Assembly (NCBI GenBank): GCA_016718265.1
Contig: JADKDZ010000002.1
Span: 248,001 to 312,000, forward strand
Direction: 5' to 3'
Source of the DNA: Uliginosibacterium sp.
Lineage (GTDB): Bacteria; Pseudomonadota; Gammaproteobacteria; Burkholderiales; Rhodocyclaceae
DNA length: 64,000 nt
Below are positions 1 to 9,022 of this stretch, one piece after another. The notes beneath the pieces were generated by a model. The model was not told the origin of the DNA. It worked only from the letters and a program-made list of their open reading frames with translations, and ran no database searches. The position numbers and the translations under genes were made by a program. Position 1 is the stretch's first letter. Every line of letters starts with the position of its first letter.

Positions 1-206
1 GCGTCGACCAGGAATTGCGACTCCATGTGGGGCGGCGGTTCGAAGCAGGGCAATGCCGCAGCCGACGCCGACGAAGTGGGCAGAGCCTGGACGAAGCGCA
101 GGAAGGCTTCCTCAAGCCTCGGAGAGGGCTCATAGGCGGGGACGCGCTTCAGCAGTTCCGCCAGAAGACCGTCTGCCGCAGCAAAGCGCTCAAAAGCGGC
201 ACTCAT
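1..206 (-). CDS. Unknown protein downstream of ECF sigma factor (N-terminal part, cut by window edge)
   Basis: The reading frame starts at ATG 206 and runs off the window, giving 68 residues (MSAAFERFAAADGLL...). The ATG overlaps the stop codon of the ECF sigma gene as ATGA, which indicates translational coupling and one operon. Genes in this position often encode the anti-sigma factor or another partner of the sigma factor, but the visible part has no zinc-finger Cys/His motif or membrane segment, so no function is assigned. The visible part is rich in Ala, Pro and Glu. Confidence 0.6.
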   Translation of the reverse strand, partial: MSAAFERFAAADGLLAELLKRVPAYEPSPRLEEAFLRFVQALPTSSASAAALPCFEPPPHMESQFLVD

Positions 207-778
207 GCCACGGTCTCCAGCGCCCGACGAAGGTGAATGAATGCATAGCGCAGGCGGCTCTTCACGGTCTCGAACCCTGTCCCGACGGTATGCGCAATCT
301 CGTCGAGACTCATTTCGCTGAAGAACCGGAGCACGACAACCTCTCGCTGTGGCGTTGGCAGCGCAAGCAGGGCTTGGTGCACCTGTGCGAGGTTCTGGCG
401 AAGGCGAAGCTCGTGCTCGGGGGACAGGTCTTCGCCAGGCAGATCGGCATGGAACTCGTCCAGTTCATCGTGCGCGCGATGCTGCGCGCTGCGTGCCTGA
501 TCCAGCCAGGTGTTGCGCGCGATCTGGAACAGAAAGGTGCGGAACTGCGCCTGGGGCTGATAGTCTCCACAGCGCGTCATGAGCTTTACCCAGGTCTTTT
601 GCGCAATGTCTTCAGCTTCGTGGGTATTTCCTTGGCATTGCCACGCGATGAAGTTGTACATGGCGCGGTTATGGCGGCGAAACAGGATCGTGGCGGGCGC
701 TTCAACGACGCCATTGGCGACAAGAAGCATCAGCTCTTCGTCAGGCAAACCGGTGAGGTCGTCAGGAGTCTGAGTCAT
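203..778 (-). CDS. ECF-type RNA polymerase sigma-70 factor
   Basis: A 191-residue protein with the two-domain layout of extracytoplasmic-function sigma factors. Region 2 (about residues 30-95) contains RRHNRAMYNFIAWQ and the AEDIAQKTWVKL segment used for -10 recognition and core binding. Region 4 (about 135-188) contains LPTPQREVVVLRFFSEMSL followed by a helix-turn-helix with ETVKSRLRYA. Sigma-1.1 and region 3 are absent, as expected for ECF factors. It overlaps the next gene by ATGA. Such factors direct RNA polymerase to a small stress or envelope regulon; the target regulon cannot be read from this window. Confidence 0.9.
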   Translation of the reverse strand: MTQTPDDLTGLPDEELMLLVANGVVEAPATILFRRHNRAMYNFIAWQCQGNTHEAEDIAQKTWVKLMTRCGDYQPQAQFRTFLFQIARNTWLDQARSAQHRAHDELDEFHADLPGEDLSPEHELRLRQNLAQVHQALLALPTPQREVVVLRFFSEMSLDEIAHTVGTGFETVKSRLRYAFIHLRRALETVA

Positions 779-818
779 CGGACAGGGCTGTTCAGTGGGC
801 AGGGCTGCCAGGCAACAA

Positions 819-1424
819 TCATTTGAGCATTGGTTTCAGGCCCGGCCAGATCGTTTGCAGGATCAAGTCTTGGGCTTCGGCAGTCGGATGAATGGTATCG
901 GCCTGAAACAGTTCGCGGCGCGCCGCTATCTGTTCAAGAAAAAAGGGTACCAGGCCAACTTTGTGTTGCGTGGCGAGCTCGGAAAAAGTGGCCTGGAACT
1001 TTTGCGTGTAGGCGGGGCCGAAGTTTGGCGGCAAACGCATCCCGAGGAGCAGTACATTTGCACGAGATGCTTGTGCCGCACGGATCATTGCGGCAAGGTT
1101 GTCTCGCATCAAGGCTAGCGGTTGCCCGCGCAAGCCGTCATTTGCGCCGAGTTCGATGATGATGATTGTGGGCTTGTGGCGATCCAGGGCCGCAGGCAGG
1201 CGCGAGAGGCCACCGGCGGTTGTTTCTCCGCTGATGCTGGCGTTGACTACCTCGTAGCGGTAGCCTTCTTTGGAAAGGCGCTTTGCAAGCAGGCTGGGCC
1301 AGGCCGCACTCTGATCGATGCCATAGCCGGCGGAGAGACTGTCGCCCCAAACCAGTATCTTCGGGTTCGCGGCACTTGTGGTAGTCGCGATCAAAACCAA
1401 TAGAAAAGACAGGATAGTTTTCAT
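819..1424 (-). CDS. tesA: TesA-type SGNH esterase: acyl-CoA thioesterase I / lysophospholipase L1 / arylesterase
   Basis: A 201-residue exported SGNH-hydrolase. The N-terminal hydrophobic segment MKTILSFLLVLIATTTSAA is a signal peptide, so it acts in the periplasm. Block I has the nucleophile Ser in WGDSLSAGYGI, block III has GAND, and the catalytic Asp/His are in DTIHPTAEAQ near the C-terminus. The family hydrolyses acyl thioesters and lysophospholipids. It is divergent from an ABC ATPase gene, as tesA is from ybbA in E. coli. Its start codon overlaps that of the divergent gene, and no good Shine-Dalgarno sequence is visible. Confidence 0.93.
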   Translation of the reverse strand: MKTILSFLLVLIATTTSAANPKILVWGDSLSAGYGIDQSAAWPSLLAKRLSKEGYRYEVVNASISGETTAGGLSRLPAALDRHKPTIIIIELGANDGLRGQPLALMRDNLAAMIRAAQASRANVLLLGMRLPPNFGPAYTQKFQATFSELATQHKVGLVPFFLEQIAARRELFQADTIHPTAEAQDLILQTIWPGLKPMLK

Positions 1425-2109
1425 GCAGCAGTCTCAAGAGCCCATTGTCGATGTCAAACAGCTCGGGAAGATCGTCGCGCTTGCTGACGGTGGCACGCTG
1501 ACGATTCTGCACGATATCTCTTTCGCTGTCGCCGCAGCGGAGACGGTCGCAATCGTTGGCGCGTCTGGCTCTGGCAAATCAACCTTGCTCGGATTGCTTG
1601 CGGGGCTGGATATTGCCAGCCAGGGCGATGTGCTGATCAGGGGGCGTGCGCTGTCTGGTTTGAGTGAAGACGGAAGGGCGCAGTTGCGGGGGGCAATGAT
1701 TGGCTTTGTCTTCCAGTCCTTCCAGCTCTTGCCCGCGCTGACAGCGCTCGAGAACGTCATGCTGCCGCTGGAGCTGGCTGGACGCCCCCGAGCGCGCGAG
1801 GTGGCGGTCGCTTGCCTCGGCCGCGTAGGGCTGGCAGAGCGCTTGACGCATTACCCGAAGCATTTGTCGGGCGGGGAGCAGCAGCGCGTGGCGCTCGCGC
1901 GAGCATTCGCCACACAGCCCGCCTTGCTCCTGGCGGATGAGCCGACAGGGAATCTTGATGGAGATACCGGCCATCAGATCATCGAGCTGATGTTTGAGCT
2001 CAACCGGGAGGCCGGGACCACTATGATTCTTGTCACGCACGATGAAGCGCTGGCTGCTCGTTGCGGCCGGATCATCCGTTTATCGGCAGGCCGCGTCGTC
2101 ATCTCCTGA
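1423..2109 (+). CDS. ABC transporter ATP-binding protein (YbbA/LolD-like)
   Basis: A 228-residue ATPase starting at ATG 1423 (MQQSQEPIVDV), preceded by AGGA at 1411-1414; an upstream ATG at 1378 lies inside tesA and is less likely. Walker A is GASGSGKST, the Q-loop is in FVFQSFQLLPALTALENV, the signature is LSGGEQQRVALARA, and Walker B is LLLADEPTGNLD with a switch His in LVTHDEA. This is the MacB/LolD/YbbA branch, which normally pairs with FtsX-type permeases. The next gene is not a permease, so the partner must be elsewhere or missing. In E. coli the equivalent gene ybbA is divergent from tesA and followed by the permease ybbP. Confidence 0.9.
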   Translation: MQQSQEPIVDVKQLGKIVALADGGTLTILHDISFAVAAAETVAIVGASGSGKSTLLGLLAGLDIASQGDVLIRGRALSGLSEDGRAQLRGAMIGFVFQSFQLLPALTALENVMLPLELAGRPRAREVAVACLGRVGLAERLTHYPKHLSGGEQQRVALARAFATQPALLLADEPTGNLDGDTGHQIIELMFELNREAGTTMILVTHDEALAARCGRIIRLSAGRVVIS

Positions 2110-2189
2110 CCGCTGGCGCGCCGCAATTGGCTTGAAGCGGACTCTCCTGCTAGGCTGCGGATCTGCCCGATCAGCCTGCAGAGTCTCCT

Positions 2190-5100
2190 ATGAACGTCCT
2201 CATGGATAAGTCCGTCTCAGCCATCTTGAACGTCGCCGGTAAGCCGCGATTGCGCCGTGCGTTGTACGTCTTGATCGGTGTGATCCTCAGCGTGCTTGTG
2301 GTGGCGTGGCTCGGCGTACCCTCAGTGCTGCGTTGGGCGCTGGAGACCAAGGCAACGGACATTCTGGGGCGAAAAGTCTCGGTTGGCCGGGTCAGTTTCA
2401 ACCCACTGAGCCTGACCACGCGTCTCGAGAATCTGCGCATTGCATCGGCCGACGGCCAGTCTTCACTTCTTGCGGCGGCGCGGGTAAGCGCCAGTCTTTC
2501 CTGGCAATCGCTGTGGTATCGCGGGCCCGTCGTTGATGCTGTGCATATCGACCAGCCACACATTCACTTTGCTCGAACGGGGCCAGACCAATACAGCTTC
2601 GATGACATCATCAAGCGCGTCACGGCCGCCGGTGCCAAATCGCCCCCTGGCGAACCAGCGCGATTCTCGGTCAACAACATCGAGTTGCAGAATGGACTGC
2701 TGGATTTCGATGACAAGCCGGTCGGCAAACGTCACCGTATTGAAGGCATCCAGATCGGCGTCCCGTTCATCTCCAACTTTCCCGCGCGGGTCCATGTGGC
2801 AGTGGTTCCGCACCTTGATGCCATCGTGAACGGTTCCGCTTTGCGCCTGGATGGGCAACTCCGACCTTTTCTGAACAACAACGAGGCAAGTCTCGATATC
2901 AGGCTCGCGCCCTTTGACCTCACCCAGTACCTTGGCTATGCGCCGACACGGCTTCCCGTTCTGCTGAAAAAGGGGAGTTTGGATAGCACTTTGAAACTTG
3001 TCTGGGGGCAGGGTCCGAAAGGTGGGCAGCACTTTGTGGTGAGCGGGCATCTGGGACTCAGCAAAGTCGATATCCGGGATGTGAGTGATACGCCGTTGTT
3101 GGGATTCGATGCGCTGGGCTTGGATATCAAGCATTTTGAGCCGCTGGCGGTGCCACTCCGCGCCGCTTTTAGCAAGATCAGAATTGAGGCGCCAGCGCTC
3201 AATGTTTCGCGGAATCAAGCCGGGGACCTCAACTTGGCCAGTCTGGCGACAGGTGCCGGGGTGGAGTCCGGTGCGCCAGTTGCACCAAAGCCTGCGATCT
3301 CGATCGATGTTTTCGAAGTCGGTGCTGGCCGTGTGAGCTGGCTTGACAGCGCCATGAGTGATCCCTACGCGCTGCAACTTGAACCTGTTGTGCTGCGTCT
3401 GCAGGGACTCGATCTCGCTGCGGATCGGCCCGCGCTGATTGAAATGACGGCAGCGGGTGAAGGCATGCAGGACATTGCTTTCCAGGGACGCCTGAATCCG
3501 TTTCGTGGTGAGTACGATGGCCACTTTCGTATCGGTGGTGTTCAGGTATCGGCGCTGCGCCCTTATTATTCCAAACAGATTGGTGCCGCGAAGATTCAGG
3601 GTATGTTCAGTGCCGAAGGCGACCTGAAAGTCATCTCCGGTGAGGCGTCTCAGCTCGTGCTAAGCGAGGTTCGAACAGGGTTGAGCGAATTCGGCGTTGT
3701 AATCCCCGGTGTTCGCAAGCCTGTCGTGGAGATTCCTGAACTGACGCTTGCGGGCACGACGTTTGATTTGAATAAACGTGAGCTTCACATCGCGACCCTT
3801 TCTTCCCAGCGTGCCAAATGGACTCTGAATAAAGGGGAGCAAGGCGAAGTCGATCTGCTGAAGGCGCTTACGCCGCAAAAGAGCGAGGTGCCTGCAGGAT
3901 CGCCGGGAGATGCGACCGCCCAAGCTGAGGCCGGCTGGAAGCTCAGTCTTGGTGAGGCCATTCTTGCAGGGTGGGGGCTGCGTTTCGAGGACCGGTCCGG
4001 CAGTGCGCCAGTGAGCCTGAGTCTGCAGGATTTTGGCCTGCGCTTGTCTGATTGGAAAAACGTTGCCGGGCACCGCGCGTCTTTTGAACTGGCGACAAGG
4101 GTCAACAGCAAGGGCCGGCTCGCGCTGGGGGGGAAGTTCGCAAGTGATCCACTGGAGGCCAGCATAAAAGCTGACTTGCGCGATGTTGATCTGCTGGCTG
4201 TTCAGCCTTACGTGGATCAGCACTACAAGGTGCTGGTGACGCGGGGCAACCTGACCGGCAAGGGCAAGCTGGAGGTCAGTCTCGCCAACGCAGATAAGCC
4301 GGCGCTGAAGTTTCAGGGCGATCTGGCGATCAACGAGTTCAGCTCGTTGGACCGCATCAACGATACGGATTTTCTGCAGTGGCGGCACTTCGGTGTGACG
4401 GGGCTTGCTGTAGATCTATCCCCGCTGCGAGTCGCCGCGAAGGAGCTTCGCGTCGACGACTTCTACTCAAGGCTCATTCTGGATGCGCAGGGGCGCTTCA
4501 ATCTGCGTGAGCTTGCTGCGGAGTCTGGTGAAGGCCCACCTCCCGAAGAGTCGGCCCCAGCGGTCGCATCGTCTGCGCCAGCCCAGCCGCCCGTCAATGT
4601 CCGGCTGGATCGACTCGTCCTGACCGGTGGGGCGATCAACTACAGTGACCGTTTTGTCAAGCCGAACTATGACGCGAAGCTGGCAGCTGTGAATGGGACA
4701 ATGACCGACTTGTCCTCAGAGCCAGATACCGTTGCGCTGCTCGACCTCAAGGCCGCGCTGGATGGGTCGGCGCCTGTCGTGGTGAGCGGGCAGCTCAATC
4801 CGCTCAGGCAGGATCAATATCTGGACCTGCATGCGCAGGTCACCGGAATCGACCTGACCAGCCTGTCGACCTACTCGGCGAAGTATGTGGGCTACGGCAT
4901 CAGCAAAGGCAAGCTGTCGATGGATTTGAAGTATCAGATTCGGGATCGCAAGCTCAGCGCAGAGAATCAGCTCTACCTCGACCAATTGACTTTCGGCGAA
5001 CAGGTCGAGAGCCCGGATGCGATCAAATTACCCGTACTGTTTGCGGTATCTCTGCTCAAGAACCGCAAAGGCGAGATCGACATCAACCTCCCGATTGGCG

Positions 5101-5792
5101 GCTCGCTCGACGATCCGAAGTTCAGTGTCGGCGGAATCGTCGTGAAGGTCATCATCAACCTGATCACCAAGGCAGTGACCGCTCCGTTCTCGCTGATCGG
5201 GTCCTTGTTTGGCGGTGGGGGCGAGGAACTCTCTTATCTGGAGTTCTCCCCCGGAAAAGTCGCACTGTCTCCGGGATCAACCACCAAACTTCAGTCGATT
5301 GCCAAGGCGCTGACGGACCGGCCTGCGCTGCGGCTGGACGTCACGGGGCATGCGGATCCAGCCAGCGACCTCGAAGGCGTCAATCGCGGGCGCCTGGAAG
5401 AGCGCCTTCGCGCGACCAAAACTGAGTTGCTGGTCAAGGCAGGACAATCCGTGGCTGATCTGGACGGCTTGACCATCGAACCGGCCGAGTACCCGAAGCT
5501 GATCGAGCAGGTCTACAAGGCAGAGAAAGTCCCCAATAAGCCACGGAACGCACTCGGCCTCGCCAAGAGCATTCCAGTTGAGGAGATGGAGCGTTTGCTC
5601 CTCGGCCATTTTGCCAAAGATGCGCCGGATCTTGAGTCACTTGCCAGCGCACGCGCTAAAGCTGTCCGTGACTGGTTGATTGGAGAGGGAAAGGTCGAGG
5701 CTGAAAGGATTTTCCTGGTCACTGCTGAGCGGGCTGGCGGAGAGAAAGCGGCGGTCGTGCAGTCGCCACGCGTGTCTTTTGCGCTGAAGTGA
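2190..5792 (+). CDS. DUF748 (AsmA-like) envelope protein with C-terminal OmpA-like segment
   Basis: A 1200-residue protein. Residues about 24-46 form one N-terminal membrane anchor (ALYVLIGVILSVLVVAWLGV). The rest is a long periplasmic, beta-rich repetitive region typical of DUF748/AsmA-like proteins, with repeated 'xxLRLxGxLxP'-type segments. Near residues 760-785 is a Pro/Ala/Glu-rich linker (PPPEESAPAVASSAPAQPP). After about residue 1035 an OmpA-like stretch appears (LSPGSTTKLQSIAKAL...LDVTGHADP). AsmA-like proteins are thought to help lipid movement or assembly across the envelope; that role here is inference. Start ATG 2190 is chosen; ATG 2202 is possible. It stands alone, downstream of the ABC ATPase. 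Confidence 0.88.
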   Translation: MNVLMDKSVSAILNVAGKPRLRRALYVLIGVILSVLVVAWLGVPSVLRWALETKATDILGRKVSVGRVSFNPLSLTTRLENLRIASADGQSSLLAAARVSASLSWQSLWYRGPVVDAVHIDQPHIHFARTGPDQYSFDDIIKRVTAAGAKSPPGEPARFSVNNIELQNGLLDFDDKPVGKRHRIEGIQIGVPFISNFPARVHVAVVPHLDAIVNGSALRLDGQLRPFLNNNEASLDIRLAPFDLTQYLGYAPTRLPVLLKKGSLDSTLKLVWGQGPKGGQHFVVSGHLGLSKVDIRDVSDTPLLGFDALGLDIKHFEPLAVPLRAAFSKIRIEAPALNVSRNQAGDLNLASLATGAGVESGAPVAPKPAISIDVFEVGAGRVSWLDSAMSDPYALQLEPVVLRLQGLDLAADRPALIEMTAAGEGMQDIAFQGRLNPFRGEYDGHFRIGGVQVSALRPYYSKQIGAAKIQGMFSAEGDLKVISGEASQLVLSEVRTGLSEFGVVIPGVRKPVVEIPELTLAGTTFDLNKRELHIATLSSQRAKWTLNKGEQGEVDLLKALTPQKSEVPAGSPGDATAQAEAGWKLSLGEAILAGWGLRFEDRSGSAPVSLSLQDFGLRLSDWKNVAGHRASFELATRVNSKGRLALGGKFASDPLEASIKADLRDVDLLAVQPYVDQHYKVLVTRGNLTGKGKLEVSLANADKPALKFQGDLAINEFSSLDRINDTDFLQWRHFGVTGLAVDLSPLRVAAKELRVDDFYSRLILDAQGRFNLRELAAESGEGPPPEESAPAVASSAPAQPPVNVRLDRLVLTGGAINYSDRFVKPNYDAKLAAVNGTMTDLSSEPDTVALLDLKAALDGSAPVVVSGQLNPLRQDQYLDLHAQVTGIDLTSLSTYSAKYVGYGISKGKLSMDLKYQIRDRKLSAENQLYLDQLTFGEQVESPDAIKLPVLFAVSLLKNRKGEIDINLPIGGSLDDPKFSVGGIVVKVIINLITKAVTAPFSLIGSLFGGGGEELSYLEFSPGKVALSPGSTTKLQSIAKALTDRPALRLDVTGHADPASDLEGVNRGRLEERLRATKTELLVKAGQSVADLDGLTIEPAEYPKLIEQVYKAEKVPNKPRNALGLAKSIPVEEMERLLLGHFAKDAPDLESLASARAKAVRDWLIGEGKVEAERIFLVTAERAGGEKAAVVQSPRVSFALK

Positions 5793-5969
5793 CGGCGGTA
5801 GAGGTCTTGCCGTCAGGCACGCCTGGACTGACTGGACGATTGCTCAACGCCTGGCGAAAGTTTTCTGCAGTTCGGCCGATAAGTCTTGAGGTAGCTAATA
5901 CGCGATTCTGTACGTCAAGAACCCTGCTAGCCGGCAGCCGCGACACCTTCAGCCCGGAGGTAGCTTGTT

Positions 5970-8252
5970 TTGGGAACCGAGACCATCGATTTGAGCCTTG
6001 GCGGCGCAGCCCTTGTCGACGACGAAAACGTGCAGTTTGCTGAGGAGTGCGCGCCGGGCAATAACGTGATTGACGGCGCCCAAGCGCAGCCGTGGTTGAT
6101 CTTGGTCGCTGACGACGATGGCGAAGTGCACCGCGCGACGAATTTTGCGCTCAAGGGAGTGACGATTGACGATCGGCCGCTCCGTCTGTTGCACGCGCAC
6201 AGCGCCGCTGAGGCGGAGGCCGTGCTGCGCGCCAATCAGCATGTGGCAGTGGCCATGCTGGATGTCGTCATGGAAACCCCCGATGCCGGCCTGCGACTGG
6301 TCGAGGTGATCCGGTCGCAACTTGGTCTCCAAAATCTGCGGATCATTTTACGCACAGGCCAGCCTGGGTATGCGCCCGAGCTCGAGGTCATCCGTTCTTA
6401 CGACATCAATGACTATCGTACCAAGTCGGAACTGACCCAGACCCGGCTGATCACGACGCTGACAGCAGCGCTTCGTGCGTTCAATCAGCTTGAGCTGATC
6501 TCGGCTACGAAGCGTGGAATGGATGCGGTGTCACGGGCGAGCAATACGCTTCTCCGGCTGCACACCTTGTCGGATCTCGCGATGGGGCTGTTCGAGCGGA
6601 TGGCGTCAGTCACAGAGATAAAGCTGTCGGGTTTTGTGTGTGTGGAACACGCGATGAGTGCCAAGGGAGATGAAGCGGGACTCAACGTACTGTATGGCGT
6701 TGGAACATACGCGTCTCTTGCGGGGCGCCCGGTATCCTCCGTCGTCAATGCTGACATGCATCGCTCAATCCGGCGTTGCATTGCCGCGCAGACGCATGTT
6801 TTTGAATCGGATCGTTTCCTGCTGTGGTTTTCCGCTCAAAAGGTCGATGTGGTTGCCGTATTTGAGCATGGAGAGCCGCTGGCCCCGCTGATTCAGCAGC
6901 TGGTGGAAATGTTTGCAGTGAGTCTGGGGGTCGGCTTCGAGAATGCAGATCTGATTGAGCGCCTGGACTTTTTTGCTCATTTCGACCCCTTGACCCATTT
7001 GGCTAACCGCACCCGGTTTGTCGAAGAAGTCTCTGAAGAGTTGTTTCGCCATCAAGAGCAAGAGCGTGCCTTGGCGATCGTCGATGTGGTCCGGTTTTCT
7101 GATGTAAACGAATCCCTGGGGTTTCGCAGTGGGGACTCGCTGCTGATGCTGGTCAGCAAGCGCTTGCGTGCAGCGCTGAATCCGGGTGTCCGACTCGCGA
7201 GGCTCTCAGGCGATACTTTTGGCTTGTTTGGCCAGATGCGTGATCTGGCTTCAGCGGAGATTCATCAAGCCTTTCAAGCCCCGTTTTTCGTGCATGGGCA
7301 TGCGCTGTCGATTCAGGTACGGGTTGGCGTGGTTCGTGTCAGTGATGCGAAAGGACATGTGCTGGAGCTTTTGCGCGACGCAAATCTTGCCTTGAGTGAG
7401 GCGCGGCGGTCGAGTGGCGCAGTGACGACGTGTTTTTCGGCCGCTCTGTCCGAAGATGCGAATGCGCGGATCAACTTGCTCCACAGTCTCCGTGCAGCGA
7501 TTGATTTTCATCGGGGCATATCGCTGCATTTTCAGCCAATACTGGATGCGTTCGGTAAGGCGTTGCTCGGAATCGAAGCGCTATTGCGGTGGCGGAACGA
7601 GAGTGGCCAGATGGTTGCTCCTGCACAGTTCATTCCATTGGCTGAACAGACGGGGATGATCAATGAACTCGGGCAGTGGGTGCTCGAAACGGCGCTGGCG
7701 CGGTTTGCGGTCTGGCAAAGACTGACCGGTGGCGGCGTCTTCATGTCGCTGAACCTCTCTCCCGTGCAATTTCGTGACCCGCAATTATCAGAGCGGATCA
7801 AATGCGCTCTGGAGGACAACGATATTGCGCCGCAGGATCTCGTGGTCGATTTGACCGAAGCGATCTGCGCCGAAGATAGAAGCCTTGTTCTGTTGCACCT
7901 GCGACGCTTGCGTGCACTGGGCGTAAGGGTGGCGATCGATGATTTTGGCAGCGGTGGATTCTCGTTACGGCAGTTGATGGAGTTCCCGGTCGACATCATC
8001 AAGATTGACCGTAGCTTCGTCGCCGATATAGTGAATCCGGAAGATGACATTTCATTTGTCAGAACGATCGGCTCTCTCGCGCAGTCGCGCGGCATGAAAA
8101 CGGTGGCCGAGGGCGTCGAAACGCCGGTCCAGCAGCGACTGCTTGCGGAGGCTGGGTGTGACGCAATGCAGGGCTTTCACCTCTGTCGCCCCTTGCCGGC
8201 GGACAGCATGGATGCCTGGCTTCGCGCCCGAGCTTCGGCGCCCCGCCTTTGA
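5970..8252 (+). CDS. Response regulator c-di-GMP phosphodiesterase: REC-DUF3369-GGDEF(degenerate)-EAL
   Basis: A 760-residue cytoplasmic signalling protein. Residues 40-165 form a receiver-like domain with acidic ADDD and a likely phospho-acceptor Asp98 in AMLDVVME. Residues about 185-335 match DUF3369, a GAF-like sensor usually found behind such receivers. The GGDEF domain (340-490) is degenerate: the active-site motif reads SGDTF at 413-417, so cyclase activity is unlikely. The EAL domain (510-755) is intact, with EALLRW at 536, DDFGSG at 657 and KTVAEGVET at 710, so c-di-GMP hydrolysis is likely. Start TTG 5970 is chosen because GGAGG lies 9 bases upstream. No partner histidine kinase is adjacent. 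Confidence 0.9.
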   Translation: MGTETIDLSLGGAALVDDENVQFAEECAPGNNVIDGAQAQPWLILVADDDGEVHRATNFALKGVTIDDRPLRLLHAHSAAEAEAVLRANQHVAVAMLDVVMETPDAGLRLVEVIRSQLGLQNLRIILRTGQPGYAPELEVIRSYDINDYRTKSELTQTRLITTLTAALRAFNQLELISATKRGMDAVSRASNTLLRLHTLSDLAMGLFERMASVTEIKLSGFVCVEHAMSAKGDEAGLNVLYGVGTYASLAGRPVSSVVNADMHRSIRRCIAAQTHVFESDRFLLWFSAQKVDVVAVFEHGEPLAPLIQQLVEMFAVSLGVGFENADLIERLDFFAHFDPLTHLANRTRFVEEVSEELFRHQEQERALAIVDVVRFSDVNESLGFRSGDSLLMLVSKRLRAALNPGVRLARLSGDTFGLFGQMRDLASAEIHQAFQAPFFVHGHALSIQVRVGVVRVSDAKGHVLELLRDANLALSEARRSSGAVTTCFSAALSEDANARINLLHSLRAAIDFHRGISLHFQPILDAFGKALLGIEALLRWRNESGQMVAPAQFIPLAEQTGMINELGQWVLETALARFAVWQRLTGGGVFMSLNLSPVQFRDPQLSERIKCALEDNDIAPQDLVVDLTEAICAEDRSLVLLHLRRLRALGVRVAIDDFGSGGFSLRQLMEFPVDIIKIDRSFVADIVNPEDDISFVRTIGSLAQSRGMKTVAEGVETPVQQRLLAEAGCDAMQGFHLCRPLPADSMDAWLRARASAPRL

Positions 8253-8423
8253 TGGCTTCGGGTCAATTCGGCTGATGTTCACCTTCTTCTGAGTGCGGGT
8301 GAGTCAGCGTTACAACCCTGCACGTTTGTCGGTAAGGCGCCTGCGCGTCGACGGCTTCGGTTACCCTGCCACGCATTTGCTGCACTGCGGTCACGGATGG
8401 CCAATAAACAGGAGGGTGTGCTC

Positions 8424-8990
8424 ATGCTGCGTTACAAATTACTCATTGCGCTTACCGGTATCTCGAGTCTTGCCTTGGCACAAGCCGCTGACTTTCCCAA
8501 GCGGAAGCCAGGTCTTTGGGAAATGAAAATGGAGAGCGCCCAGATGCCGTCCGGCATGACGACCTTGCAATGCATTGACGAGGCTACCGACGAAGACATG
8601 CAAAAGAAGGCGATGGCTGGGGATGGCAAGGCGGACTGCAAGCTCAGTAGCTCAAAGAAAACGGCGACGGGTTGGGAGTACGACTCTGTTTGCAAGTCTG
8701 AGGGCTCAACCATCACCAGCCATGTCGTGATGAGCGGAGACACCCAGCAGGCCTATCAGCTTGTCATGGATACACGGTTTGATCCACCCTTGATGGGGAA
8801 CCGGCAGATGCGCAGCGTGATGAAGGTGAAGCACCTTGGCGCTTGCAAGCCCGGCATGAAGCCCGGCGACATGAGCGTCAATGGCATGGTGCTAAACACG
8901 CAGGGTGGCGGCAAAAAAGGCGGCGCGAAAACACCCATGAGTGAAGAAGACATCAAGAAGATGATCGAGGAGCTTCAAAAAACCAAGTAG
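8424..8990 (+). CDS. DUF3617 domain secreted/periplasmic protein
   Basis: A 188-residue protein starting at ATG 8424, with GGAGG 8 bases upstream; the upstream ATG 8397 would put the ribosome-binding site inside the gene. The N-terminus MLRYKLLIALTGISSLALAQA is a signal peptide. The mature start with PGLWEMKM and the Cys pattern (TLQCIDEAT, ADCKLSS, DSVCKS, GACKPGMKPGD) matches DUF3617, a family of small periplasmic proteins of unknown function found widely in proteobacteria. The C-terminus is Lys/Gly rich. It stands alone, convergent with the LOG gene. Confidence 0.85.
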   Translation: MLRYKLLIALTGISSLALAQAADFPKRKPGLWEMKMESAQMPSGMTTLQCIDEATDEDMQKKAMAGDGKADCKLSSSKKTATGWEYDSVCKSEGSTITSHVVMSGDTQQAYQLVMDTRFDPPLMGNRQMRSVMKVKHLGACKPGMKPGDMSVNGMVLNTQGGGKKGGAKTPMSEEDIKKMIEELQKTK

Positions 8991-9022
8991 GGTTTCGGGA
9001 ACTTCGAGACAGACGCAGTTGG

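Noticed and set aside
53..826. 257-residue plus-strand frame over the ECF sigma gene
   Set aside because: The minus strand encodes a clear sigma factor with translational coupling; the plus frame has Cys/His-rich composition typical of antisense translation.
203..1424. Sigma factor and tesA as one operon
   Set aside because: They share strand and are close (40 bases), but tesA and the sigma factor have no known link and no overlap, so I do not claim co-transcription.
2463..3524. 353-residue open frame antisense to the DUF748 gene
   Set aside because: It lies wholly inside a gene with clear family features and has no domain of its own. Long antisense frames are common at this G+C.
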